NCBI GenBank assembly: GCA_013146195.2
Contig: CM028381.1
Location: 101,035,002-101,099,001 of the forward strand
Origin: Codonopsis lanceolata
Taxonomy: Eukaryota > Streptophyta > Magnoliopsida > Asterales > Campanulaceae
DNA length: 64,000 nucleotides
Direction of reading: 5' to 3'
Below are positions 33,933-44,799 of this stretch, one piece after another. The position numbers and the translations under genes are program-made. Each line of letters begins with the position of its first letter. Within the stretch, counting starts at the first letter, position 1. The notes below the pieces were generated by a model. That model was not told the DNA's origin, made no database searches, and saw nothing but the letters and a program-made list of their open reading frames with translations.

Positions 33933-34434
33933 TTATACCCCGCATGTCCTCGACCGTCCAAGCGAACACATCCAAGCTGTTCTTCAACAACTCAATCAGT
34001 CTTTCCCGAGCTTCAGGAGGCATGGCCTTCCCGATTTTTATTTTCTGCTCGGGGTAGGCTGGATTGATAAGGATCTCTTCTAGCTCGCCCTCTGGTCGGA
34101 TGTCGGGCTCGTCCCGGACTTGCAAGGTGTCCATCTCAATGTCTTGTGACTTGGGGCGCTTTTCCTTGCGTCTAGAAGAGCCTGGGGCCGGAACTTGCTC
34201 GGGAGGCTCTATTGGAGCTTGCTCGGGAGGCTCTATCTCCATGGGCTCAGCCGCTTCAGGTGCCTCCCCGAGCTCGATGTTGTTGATGGAAGTTGACGCT
34301 GGGGTAGGTTCAGCGGAAGCTATTGCAGTCTGATCAGGAAGGTCCACACTGCTTAGGGGGGCTGCGTGCATCGATCGGGAATGTCCACAATCAGTTTTTG
34401 TTTCTTCCTCTGAGTTTCCCGGACATACTCCCAC
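33835..34434 (-). pseudogene. Tat/Gypsy linker and N-terminal RT segment
   Basis: This frame joins protease to RT. It has an acidic Pro/Glu-rich linker (EPPEQAPIEPPEQVP), then LKNSLDVFAWTVEDMRGI and NVDPTFRPIQQRPR, the conserved block before RT. It then departs from the family and stops (QYSVPDLAS) where the pol frame has already begun (33,932). The family normally has about 20 more residues between RPIQQ and the YPTWLANVV block, so a deletion plus frameshift occurred near 33,860-33,900. Confidence 0.75.
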
Positions 34435-34844
34435 ATTGCTCGGGGTTTGCTATTGAGGATCCCCACTCCATTTTCAGTATAAAACTTGGCTTTCTGGTGG
34501 GGAATGGAGGTGACCATCTGGAATTTGGCCATTGCTGGAGCACCTAAAATGCAGTTGTATGCCGATTTTAGGTCGATCACCAAGAATGTGATCATCTCAA
34601 TCCGTGTTTGGGCTCCATCACCCATGAATACCTCCAACTCGATCGTGCCTTTAACCCCCACCTGGTGATTGGTGAAACCTTCAAGCTTTCCCAAATATGG
34701 CTTGAGCATGGTGTCTGGAAACTCCAATCCCTTGAAGCAGGAGTAGTACATGATGTCCCTACATGCTCCCGTATCTAGCAAAACTCTGTGAACCTGCCAG
34801 TTGTTGACTAGGCAAGAAATAACCAGAGGCTGCTCGGATGCCAA
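34353..34844 (-). pseudogene. Tat/Gypsy aspartic protease
   Basis: A 163-codon frame with the retropepsin active-site triad DTGA (VLLDTGACRDIMYYS) and the flap/psi region FLVIDLKSAYNCILGAP. It overlaps the gag end by 37 bp in a different frame. A programmed frameshift or a mutation would be needed to join them. The frame changes again to the linker downstream. The protease would cut Gag-Pol during particle maturation. Confidence 0.82.
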
Positions 34845-36891
34845 TGGAGTGCTCGCCAGCTCGCTGCGAGAAAAACATATGCTCTGCTCCCCGCCATTGT
34901 ATTCTTTGGAGCGTTGACCGCCTGGATAAAGAATATATATGCTTCAGGCGTGTGTTGGGACGGGAGCTCCTCCTGAATCATGTTTATCACCCCCCGAATC
35001 TGAGGGGCCTGGCCACCTCTTCCTCTTGGGGGTCTTCCTTGATCATTATTGGCGTTGTTTCCCTCGCCCTGATCCTTTTTGAAGCGGTCTAGCTTGCCTG
35101 CATTGATCAGCTTTTGAATTTCTCTCTTCAACACATTACAATTCTCAGTAGTGTGGCCAGTGCCGTGGTGGTATTCACAGTACTTTGTGTTGTCCCGAGT
35201 ATAAGCGAGCTCAGGGTCGAGAGGATAAGGGATAGGCAGAGCATCTCCCACCTGGAGCATGATTTCTTCCCGCGTAGTGTTTAACGGGGTAAACTGAGCT
35301 TCTCTAAACCTTTGCCCGGGGTTGGAGGTTTTCCTCCTATCTTTGCTCGAGCGGTTATTGCCCTCCGGACTCTGGTGAGCTGGCGTGGCCGAGCTGCCTT
35401 GAGCCTTGTCCTTATGCTTGGCCTTGTCGGCCTTGACACTTTTGGTTGAGCAGAAGAGGTGCGAGCTTGCCAATAGTTCTGCCTTGGAGGCCCCCGGGGT
35501 CATTGCTAGCATAGTCTTCAGTGGCCCTGCCCTCATGTTGTTGAGATAACAAAAGGTAATCTCCGGGTCACTAGTCGCAGTCACTTGCTCGAGCATCTCC
35601 TCGAACCTTTTCAAATAACTGCTGTATGACTCATTATCTCCCTGCTTAATCTTGGCAAGGTCAAACCGATTCTTGGGGGTGGGGCCTGCATTGCCGAATT
35701 CCTCCAAAAAAATTTCTCGGAGCACCGCCCAGCTCCCAATAGATCCCCGGGGAATTCTGCCCAACCAGGCCTGCGCCTTTCCCTGGAGAGCTCCCTCGAA
35801 TGCCCGCATTTTCAGGGCCTCCACGTCGGTGACCATTCGGATTTGAGCCTCGAATGATCTAAGCCAATCGCTTGCCCGGGTCTTCCCAAAGTATTTGTCG
35901 AACTGTGGGAAGATGACCCCTTGCGCAGGCGGTGCATTTTCAATTTCTGGGGTGAAGGGGCTGCCCTCCAGCGGCTTAGTGGCTGGGCTTGGCCACGGCT
36001 AGACTTGCCATTTGCTTTGCCATGTCCCTTTTCATGGCCTCCATCTTCTCGGACAACCGTTTCTCCACGTCCTCTGTCAGTCTTGAAGAGTGGGCGGGGT
36101 CCGTGTGGTCGCCGCGTACGTGCGGGCAGAAAGTGGGCTCACATGAGGATCCGACCTCCTGTGTGATGCGGGCTTTGTATTTTGGCCGCTGCGCTTCTGC
36201 CTCTGCGCACTCACGGGATCTACGGCGGCCATGGCTTTCCTCTCGAACACGGTGTTCCCGTCGGTGGTGATGCCCGTGTGAGTGATTTTGGCGGCTGTAT
36301 CTACTTTCAGCCTGGTCATCTGCTCGTTTCTTCGCTTCCACTCGTTAGATGGCACATGAACAATGGAGGGACCCGCTCGCCGGGCGGGAAGGCGTTGGGA
36401 GGCATGGCCATCACCAACAAAGTCTTGGGATTGCTAAGAGTGGGCGTACCATATCGCCACCGCATCGGAGCATGACCTAAGGCCAATAGCTGCTGGTTGA
36501 GAGCATACATTTTGTTGTAATACTCTGCCTGAACTTGCAGAGCAACAGCGTGCTGGTCAGGATTTTGCTCGGACAAGCTCATATGACTGCCCTGACCATT
36601 CTCCCGTTGGCGGTTGAGCTGTAGCCTCAAATCTTGTGAACGGGCATCACGCCTCTCATTTATGACCAGCCTGGCGTCGCGTTGGCTCGCTCGGCTTTGA
36701 CTGGCATGTTGGGAAGTTTGCCCCTCCACATATGGTATCTCATTGCCATGGGTGGCATGACCAGCAGCCACTTTCTGATTCCGAGTTTGCACCCCATGTG
36801 GTGCCCTTGGTGGAGGGTTGTTCCCAACCTGATGGCTGCCGACCTGTTGGTTGCTTACGGTTGCATGGTGTTTGCTACCTTTCCCAGCCAT
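34808..36891 (-). pseudogene. Tat/Gypsy gag, frameshifted
   Basis: Gag is spread over at least three frames. The N-terminus (36,316-36,891) starts MAGKGSKHHATVSNQ and is Gln/Arg-rich. A charged middle (35,976-36,341) ends EAMKRDMAKQMASLAV. The capsid domain is at about 34,808-35,930, with ALKMRAFEGALQGKAQAWL and FEEMLEQVTATSDPE. A C-H-H-C nucleic-acid-binding site (YCEYHHGTGHTTENC) near 35,150 is intact. The gag start lies about ten bases from the truncated 5' LTR, so the primer site and leader are gone. Confidence 0.82.
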
Positions 36892-36900
36892 TGCAATGAA

Positions 36901-37390
36901 GAGGAGAATCTCTTGATTTTAGGCGTGATAGGCGGCTGGCCGCGTAAATGTAGGAGTAGATAAGGTAAGTATTCCGCCTAAACATGGAAACCTTTGACTT
37001 GCCCTGGAGAGCAAGCTGCCAGCGTCACATGTTTGATGTGTGCCCGAGCGAGCAGGTCTCTGCCCGGCGATTCCCTTTGCATTGATCCTTGAACTTGTTG
37101 CAGGCCTGAGGATCGGCCCCTGGTCGGGCAGGCAAGGCCGATGCTCGACCAGGTTTGGGCAAAGTAAGTCTGATTCCTTTGCTAAGCATGTATGATTTCC
37201 GATCATGGTCCCCGGTCGGACAGGCAAGGCCTTTGCCCGCCCAGGTTTGAATGAGAGTTATGCTGCTCGGTGCTCGCTGGTTCTATCATTTTGCTCGCTG
37301 GGTTGTGGGCCCCGCAAACATTGTGCTCGTGATTGGCACGTGATGTTAACTCGTGCATTGCTCGTGACCCGGTTTGGGCCGGGTATATCA
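36901..37390 (-). repeat. 5' LTR of the Tat/Gypsy element, truncated
   Basis: 490 bp matching 22,715-23,190 and ending in GGGTATATCA next to the GATCT duplication. About 305 bp present in the 3' LTR, including the TATA box and the R/U5 end, is missing. The primer-binding site and leader are also absent. This LTR cannot drive normal transcription or priming. Confidence 0.88.
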
Positions 37391-37395
37391 GATCT

Positions 37396-37880
37396 TACTC
37401 TCTCTGCCTATGCGGATGCTAATTGGGTTGGGTGTCCTGATAGTCGTCGCTCCATGACTGATTATGCCATCTTTTTGGGACCAAATATGATTTCTTGGAG
37501 TGCTAAAAAGCAGTTGACGGTCTCTCGTTCAAGTACAGAATCCGAGTATCGCTCTGTTGCTTATGCGGTTGCTGAAACTTTTTGGCTTCGATCTCTTCTT
37601 CATGATTTGAATGTCTTTTTATCACACTCGGTTGTTCTGCGATAATATTTCAGCTACCTATCTTGCTATAAATCCGATCTTTCATGCTCGTACGAAGCAT
37701 ATTGCGATTGATTTTCATTTTGTTCGAGACTTAGTTACTGCCAGCATTATTCAGGTTCGCTATGTTCCCACTGCCGATCAGGTAGCAGACATTTTTACCA
37801 AGGGTCTGTCCTCTTCTCGCTTTGCTGTTCTACGTTCCAATCTTCATGTGGTTAACCTCGTTTTGATTGTGGGGGCGTGT
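37396..37880 (+). pseudogene. Copia RNase H, displaced 3' part of the polyprotein
   Basis: Resumes the Copia frame after the Gypsy element. YADANWVGCPDSRRSMTDY and SWSAKKQLTVSRSSTESEY are the canonical Copia RNase H blocks with catalytic acidic residues. Near 37,620 the frame shifts and continues as LFCDNISATYLAINPIFHAR and VPTADQVADIFTKGLSSS. A TGTGGGGGCG purine-rich tract at about 37,868 may be the polypurine tract. RNase H removes the RNA strand after reverse transcription; this copy is broken. Confidence 0.9.
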
Positions 37881-38161
37881 AAGTGAATATGTATCAATAT
37901 TCATTACGATTCTTTCGTAGGCAAAATATTTGGCGAATTAATACGCAATTGAACAAGCGAAGAATGGTCCTTGGAATTCCTATTCATTCTTTTTCTCTGC
38001 AACATCAATTAGTTTGATCAATCAGTATTAAACCCGACTTGTTATTATCAGCCATTAACTTATATTGTCCTAAAAGAAAGGTCAGTTGGTCCATCTTCTT
38101 TACTGGTCGCAGGTGGAGATGGAGCCGGTTGAAAGGACTTCGCACCTGTGAATGTACGTAC

Positions 38162-38290
38162 CTAATGTTCAAAAATATGAGTACTCTATGATGTGGCATA
38201 CTCTCATTGGTTGGACATTTTGTGGGTCTCAGCTCTCCATCCAATGAGAGTGTGCCACATCACAAAGTATTCATATTTTGGTGGTGCAAA
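38162..38290. mobile_element. MITE-like hairpin
   Basis: The left arm (AATATGAGTACTC...GATGTGGCATACTCTC) is repeated inverted in the right arm (GAGAGTGTGCCACATC...AAGTATTCATATT), with a ~22-bp loop. The arms are about 50 bp and roughly 85% matched. It has the size and form of a MITE or foldback. No target duplication was confirmed, and it is non-coding. Confidence 0.6.
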
Positions 38291-38299
38291 ATGAGAGTG

Positions 38300-40290
38300 G
38301 CCCAAGCATTACCCGTGTTCAAAATGAGATTTCTTTTGTTTAGTTAGTTTAGGTTAGTTTCATTTCATATTGTGACGTAAAACCAAATTAAAGTAATCAC
38401 ATCTCATCTCTTCAACTTAATTGGAGTCAACGAATGATCTTTTTGTGAACTTGTTCGTTTTTCGTCTTCGAGTTGACAATCATATATATATGTCTGTGTT
38501 GAATGAAAGTCAAGATTGACTAAAGATAGTCAAGCTAGACCTATTTGAATACGAAGCAGCTGCAGCCTGCAGGTGGAAGACCACTGCAGCTAAGTTCTAA
38601 CAATGTAGAAAATAAATTAATCAAATGCATAGACTATAACAGATGAATAATTTTTTTTTTTTTTGGGTACATTTAGAAAGAAAAGAAACAAGAATATTCT
38701 TTACCTACGCCAAGGTTGGCTAGATAGTTTGCACAGATGTTTCCTTCGCGCAGAGAATGCTGGAAGGTACATGTAAGAGGGCTTTGATATCTTCCAACAA
38801 CGCCATTAGGGGGTGCATGGTTTTCATCTTTCGGACTCTTGGATAAATCTTTAGGAGCTTGCTAATCGGTTTCCATAATCATCCGTTAGCTCTTTCAAGG
38901 GAGTCGTACGTCGTTCTGCTATCCACCAGGATTGCATCTGGTAGAATCTAACAGATGGATTCTGATGAAAATTGTTAATTTAGCGAAATGTTATCGGAAA
39001 TAAGCTTATTTACACGATTATAGTTTAGTTTGTTAATGATACTTGATACACATCGTTCATGATTTGTGTGTTATGCATATGCTATTACACACTATGGTAT
39101 ATATATATGCAACCTTCCAGTATATAATTGCGCTATGTTTAGTTTCTTAATAGATATTGGCGTAAACATATTTTCAACTCGCTTTACAATGATATATGGT
39201 TGTCATGTGATCATGATAAGTGGCGCCGGCGCTATTCACTTTTTGTTTGTGAACGTGAAAGTCACACCAATATATTGTTGCAATATGTAATCAGTTTGCT
39301 AGTAAACAATCACCCCCCAAACTGTCCAAGTTATATTAACACAGTCAAGTAATAGTAAGCTACGCCAAGAACGTTTTGAGTTGATTCAACGTGCCAAAAT
39401 ACATATAGCCTTAGCTCGAATCGTTGATGCTGCAGAAGGTTGCTGACCCTCACAAACGACTCTCTTTATGGATGGTCATCGGTCATGCCATATCACTAAC
39501 AATAACGTTAATTCAGATTGTTACTTTCACGCCCTATCTAACTGATCTCACATTGCTCTCTTCCTTCCGCTCTTCTTCAATTCTACTTGCACCCTCCTCG
39601 GCCCTCGCTCTATCATTAGCACTAGCTCTCGTCTTGTGATTGTTTGTTAATGGTAAGTAGAGTCGAGATATATGACGCTAGCTATCACTTTTTGTTTGTT
39701 AATATTAAGTAATTAAAATCACATCAGGTTCGATCCCTTCCCATTCCCTCCTTAGGAGGAAAAAAAAAATTAAAAGAAAAAAAAATTAAAATCACACCAA
39801 TATCTTGTCGCAATATGTAACCACTTTGTCGTGATTAATCGTGACAAACAGTGCAACGCGATCATATACACAATTAGGTAAGAATAAGTTACGTCGTCTA
39901 GAAATGAGCATATCGAGTTAATCGAGCCAAAATACATGGTGTTAATGATATCAAACCCCAGAAGGTAGCTAATTATTTGAACTTCACAAATGAACAAGTT
40001 TCTCTAACAAGGCCAATCTATGAGCCTGGAAACCCAAAACAATTACATTGGCAGCACAGATTCAAAATAGCCCTAACAAAAGAAAGACATTGAGCTTCAA
40101 TTAGCTGAATATATAATCTATAAATAGAGCTTCTTCTCCACGCAAACGCTAAATTATCAAATATAATTTACATTTTCCTCGAAATTTCAGCACAAAAAGA
40201 TTCCATATTTACAAATAATTTACAGGTGAAACAAGAAAATTGACAATGGCTACAGTTATAGGACTAGTCCTCCAAGCTAAGCTAGAAATC
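38300..40290. other. Non-coding stretch with duplicated blocks
   Basis: Two further copies of the 13.9-15.0 kb segment lie at 39,230-39,430 and 39,685-39,960. The remainder is AT-rich sequence with short frames lacking known domains. Part of it is likely the 3' flank of the minus-strand gene ending at 40,294. Confidence 0.4.
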
Positions 40291-40293
40291 TAA

Positions 40294-40736
40294 TTAAGAA
40301 GGCTTTGTCAACCTGTAAAGCTCGTCAACCGATCGAAATTTCTTAATCTTCCGTCTCGGGCCAAACGTTACGTTGTCTTTGTCGTCGTCGTTGTTGTCGT
40401 CTCGATCCTTCTCGAAGAAGATCTTTGCTACAGTCGTAGCACTCATGGCCGAAGTAACTTCGGAATGATTAGTACTATTATTGCTATAATTAGTACATCG
40501 GCTACTCTGCTGGCTTTGTTCTTGTTGTATTCCTCCCTTATACTTCTTCTTTTCTTCTGAAGGTCCTTGATTAAGACATGGAAATCATCGTCGCCGGACT
40601 TTAAGCTGCTGTGGCGGCCGTGATCGGAATCGCTACTGAGTTGGATCAAAAGCAAAGCAGCCTCCACTTCTGGTTTTGTGAAGTCCGATTCCATCGGACT
40701 TGTCTTTGTTTTCCTGGTATTTACGTGTTTCTTCAT
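40294..40736 (-). pseudogene. Small plant-specific protein gene with a frame break
   Basis: The start MKKHVNTRKTKTSPMESDFT (40,736; a second Met at 40,694) leads to KPEVEAALLLIQLSSDSD. The end, in another frame, reads VTSAMSATTVAKIFFEKDRD...FGPRRKIKKFRSVDELYRLT and stops at 40,294. This layout, an acidic/Leu start and a basic end with an F-R-S-hydrophobic-x-E-L/I-Y tail, recalls a family of small uncharacterised plant proteins of about 150 residues. The coding span is 443 bp, not a multiple of three. A one-base loss or two-base gain between about 40,440 and 40,590 is needed, unless a short intron or sequencing error explains it. A TATATATA tract at about 40,866 and a CT-rich leader lie upstream. 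Confidence 0.55.
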
Positions 40737-40883
40737 TCGATATTGCGTACACAAAGAGAGATAGAGAGAGAAGGGGGGGGGGTGCGGGGTTTCCGGGGCT
40801 CTGAAAAGGTAAAATTGAAGGGGGAAGAGTAACGTTATGATATGGGTCAGATGAATATATGTGTGTATATATATACACCACAT

Positions 40884-43800
40884 TTACATATTTTAAACCG
40901 ACTTTGCGGGATACTTTTGGTAGTGGGCCCCTACAGGCTCCATCCCGGATAGAAAATGCATATTAAGTCGGCTAGTATATTAAGTATTGAAATTATTACA
41001 TGTCGCTCAAGTAATTTTTTTTTATTTTTTTAAATTGCTAAAATCCACTTTTATAAAATTGTTTTTAAAATGACTGTCTTCATTGTCGCACCTTAATGAG
41101 AAAGAGAGAGAACATGGAAATGAGAAAAGAAAAGCACTATTAAGAAAGACGCATTCTAGATTTGAAAAGAGATAAAACAAAAAACGATCGTGGAGAAGAC
41201 AGATTAAATGAGTGATGAGAAAGCCTCGGGATTTCTTTAGTCTTGCATTGAAGCTTCAGAGACTTGGGGACGGACCCCGTCGAAACAGTAGCCATGGTAC
41301 GACAATAGAGGCTGGAGCCAGGAGCTGGCTCAGATTTCATATGTGGTGTAGACAGATTGGATGGGAAGAAGCCAAATTTGGTAGTGGATTTGGGGGTGAA
41401 ATTAGTGGCGTTAGTGCTTCGTTCTCCCTTTGGAGGGTCTCGATCTTGAGGGATCAATGTACAAAATGCTCTTCACCATCCTAACACAATTTTCACAAGT
41501 AATCCTTTTTATGTTTCCACAATTCCTCCCATCCTTTTGTTTTAGATAACGATGGGAGAGGTTTTCAATAGAACAAATTGGATGAAGCGATGCATTAATT
41601 TGGTTCGTGATACAATTATTTTGAAATTGCAATGCATCAATTTGAAATTAAAATACAAAAATAAATCCTGATGCATATTTTTTTTTATTTTCCGATGCAT
41701 AAAATGGATTTCCATTGCTGTGTGTCTAATTCAATTTTATTAAGAGTATACTTATTATTTTACTCAAAAAATGTCTTCTACCGTGGCTAAATGGGCTGCA
41801 TGACAACTGTGTGTAAAACTTTGCCTTTAGAATAGTTTTTTAGAGTTCACAGGTTTCGACAAAAGATTTCGGCAAAGACTTCACCAACAGTCTTCACCAG
41901 CAGACCTTGTCTGCCTTTGGACAACATGATGTGTAAAGATTATTAAGATGTCCAACTCATCAAGTGGATTATTAATTCAGATATCTTTGGTATAAGTTTG
42001 AATTAAACCCATCATCATTGACTCCCGATTTCTAAAACACGTCTTTCCAGTTTTTCCAAATAATGAAGACTTTCACCTCTTGAATTTGGCAGAGCAGGTA
42101 TACACAATTTGACACATACTGACTGTACCAACTACTGCAGGTCTGCAACTCAGTTTGTCGTCCACATGCTAATTCCAGCACCTACTCTTCTCCATACCTC
42201 GCAGTCCCAGTTGAAGATGAAGTCAACAAAGCAACTCATTGCATTTAATGCACTCAACCTAATAAAGTTGTTACTCACTTAATCTTCTCAAACGTCTCAT
42301 GAATGCTCTGATATAAATACTGTCATTGAAGACTGAAGAAAAACAATGCTCTAAATTTATTCAACATCAAGTCATCTTACTCAGTGCATTCAAGAGATCA
42401 TAAACTGATCAACTAAGTCCTCAACAACAAGAAGAAGATCTGTATTAATTACTATTCATTTACTTCTCAATGTTGTATTCATTTACTATTCTTCTGCACC
42501 TTGAATATTTTGTTTTCCAAATACCCCACCCCCAAACACAACTCAAATATTTTGTATACGATCCATTATAGATTTCTGTAATAAAACTAGTAGAAAACAT
42601 AGTGCACTTTCAAATCCAAGGTTAACTGCTTTGGTGGTGGACGTAGCATTCTTTATAGTGCAAACCATTTCAAAATACATGTGTTCTTTGTGTTCTGTTA
42701 CTTACTATTTTATATTATTATCTTCTTTTTAACTTATTCCTTTGAGCATCAAACCAAGTCCACTGGTAATGCTTCACCAGCAGACTTAGTCTGTCTTCCT
42801 TACAAGTCATCCGTTATTTCAACATTTTCAATTCAACTCCCCCCTTCTAGCCTACTATTGTGTCCTTTGGGACTAACAAATACACTAAAATTGATGAATC
42901 ACGGTTCAAAAATAGACTAGCAATTACACTATTGAATCGCGGTGCAAAAATTAATGCACTAAAATTGATGAATCGCGGTACAAAAATATACTAGCAGTTA
43001 TACTATTGAACCGCAGTGCAAAATTAATTCAATAAAAATTGATGAATCGCGGTTCAAAAACAAACTATCAATTACACTATTGAACCGCAGTGCAAAAAAT
43101 AATGCGATGAAATTGATGAATCGCGGTGCAAAAATAATGACCTCTGTAGCACGCATACGATTCAATAAGGGTATCGTAGTAATTTTTCCACCAAAAGTGA
43201 CTTTTTCCAGTTAAAAATTAAAAGGGTGTATTTTAGTGATTAAAAGTTTCAAAAAGTGGACCTACCCACAATTTTTTCTATATATATATTTAGCTTAAGG
43301 TAAAAATTTGTATAGGAGACGGAGCTCCAAAATGATAAAAAGAAGGTTGTTTGAGAGAGTAATTCATCAACAAAGATTGCGGGTTACCCAGTAAAAAAAG
43401 GTCAAAATGTGAAAGAAATTGAGCAAAAAATCGGACAAATGAGACTAAAACTCATGGATCGACCCGAATCCGCCTACAAAGCTTGTGGGTCGCACAAGGA
43501 GGGGGCGTCACGTGTCGCTAAGGCTGATAGTGTATTAATGGATGTTTCTCATTTTGCTTCGATGCCCCTGCATTTTCAAAGTTTGCTATCGAAATTTTTC
43601 TTTTTCTCATTCTTGCAATTTCAACATCTGTCAGCTCCGTTAGCCTCATTTGCCTTGGGATTCTTGACGGACCCTAATGGACTTTAATGAAATGTTAAGT
43701 GACTCATTTTAAAGGTAAAAGTGAGACCTTTTAAGGTTAAAAGTGGCACTTTTATGTGAAAAAAAGAAGAAGATAATTTTCTTGAAAATGCAAAGTAACA

Positions 43801-44560
43801 CCTTTAGGGTCAAAAGTGACACTCTTAATGCTAAAAAGTAACACTGATGATTTTCATTTATAAGGCAAAGTGATAATTTTAGGACAAAAGTGACACATTA
43901 ATATTAAAACGTGACACTTTCACTGTTATGAAGTTTCGTTTTCACCGTATCATGCCAAAAAGTGACGGTTTTTATTTATAATGCAAAGTATCATTTTTTC
44001 AAAAGCAAAAGTGACACATTTAAGACCAAAATTAACACATTTATGGCTAAACCTAACATCTTTTAAAAGAAAAAAAATGTATTTTTTTTTATTAAAAACC
44101 CATAGTGACACATTTAAAGAGACACATTTTATGCTGAAAAGTCATACTTCATTTACACATGTGAGATGTGACGTAATTTTTAAAAGTTAAGAGGTTGCGA
44201 GAAGATTACTAAATCTTGACTCATTTAACATGGATTTCGTCTTACGAATGAAGATCTGTAAGACTGTCTTACAGGAGACGTGCTCTTAGTTTAATTGCCC
44301 GGTGGAGATTAATGACCGACTTAGAGCCGTTTGGTTCAGCGTTTTTAAAATACAATTTTTTTTCTTATAAGTGAGTATTTTCTGTAAGACGAATCTCTTT
44401 GATCCGATCCACCGTATTTTAATGGGCCAAGCTGTGAGAGAATGGGGTTAAGTTTTAGGAATAATTACAAGCCGGTACATTTTTTAAAACATTTTTTCAA
44501 ATCAATCCAGCCATTTTTTAGACATATCTTTTAGGTACATTTTTGGGGTAAAAATACATC
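40884..44560. other. Repeat-rich non-coding stretch
   Basis: No credible gene. Short frames at 41,140-41,484 and 43,409-43,687 have no recognised domain. Similar phrases around 41,880 and 42,765 (TTCACCAGCAGAC followed by GTCTG) suggest duplicated or LTR-derived sequence. From about 43,690 to 44,170 there are many degenerate repeats of AAAGTGACACTTT-type phrases. A ~75-bp tandem array is listed separately. Confidence 0.4.
42888..43136 (+). repeat. ~75-bp tandem repeat with GAATCGCGGT motif
   Basis: Just over three units of about 75 bp. Each contains AAATTGATGAATCGCGGT (GAATCACGGT in the first unit) and TACACTATTGAAYCGC (TATACTATTGAACCGC in one unit). The units differ at several sites. Related GCATCGCGATTC phrases occur at 47,440-47,600 and 48,100-48,190, so this may be internal sequence of a transposon family in this region. 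Confidence 0.8.
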
Positions 44561-44576
44561 ACTACCCCCAATTATC

Positions 44577-44783
44577 ATGCTGATCGTATTCCCCCCAATT
44601 AACACCATTTCCCGAAAAGAGTCTGGCTTATCTTATGGGGAATACACAATCTCACTCTTCGAAGTTCTTGCTCGTGTTCATGGCCCGAAAATTGTCTCGC
44701 AGATTGATAACATTATGTCCACCATCGTTAAGACCCTAGCTTCGAGTGCTGGCTCTTTTGCTCTTCACCAGGCATGCTCATAG
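44577..44783 (+). pseudogene. TORTIFOLIA1/SINE1-like gene fragment
   Basis: From about 44,612 the frame reads KESGLSYGEYTISLFEVLAR, VHGPKIVSQIDNIMSTIVKT and LASSAGSFALHQACS. This closely resembles an internal segment of the armadillo/TOG-type microtubule- or actin-associated proteins related to TORTIFOLIA1 and SINE1. The complete proteins are several hundred residues long. Here only about 55 residues remain, and the match stops abruptly at 44,780 just before the family would continue KVVPAIARY. No flanking exons are visible. It is a gene fragment, probably carried by a transposon. Confidence 0.72.
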
Positions 44784-44799
44784 GAACCTAGGGTTTCAT

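Larger units (their letters stand above)
22410..37390 (-). mobile_element. 15-kb Tat-clade Ty3/Gypsy retrotransposon nested in Copia
   Basis: The minus-strand order is 5' LTR (36,901-37,390), gag, protease, RT-RNase H-second RNase H-integrase, then an antisense extra gene and the 3' LTR (22,410-23,190). Termini TGATGT...ATATCA are flanked by the identical 5-bp duplication GATCT (22,405-22,409 and 37,391-37,395). The target was the Copia RNase H coding sequence. Two RNase H domains and an antisense ORF behind pol identify the Tat clade (Retand/Ogre relatives). Frameshifts and a truncated 5' LTR make it defective. Confidence 0.93.
15083..37880 (+). mobile_element. Decayed Ty1/Copia retrotransposon, split by nested insertions
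   Basis: The order is 5' LTR (about 15,083-15,508), tRNA-Met primer site, gag, protease, integrase, reverse transcriptase and RNase H. That order, and motifs such as the GVDFTETFSPVVKPSTIRLVL-type RT block, place it in Copia, probably the Ale/Retrofit lineage. Five or more later elements interrupt it, and stops and frameshifts are frequent, so it is inactive. The 3' LTR after 37,880 was not identified with confidence. Coordinates span everything nested inside. Confidence 0.85.

Noticed and set aside
41140..41484. Short gene on either strand
   Set aside because: Overlapping frames on both strands, no recognisable motif, repeat-rich surroundings.
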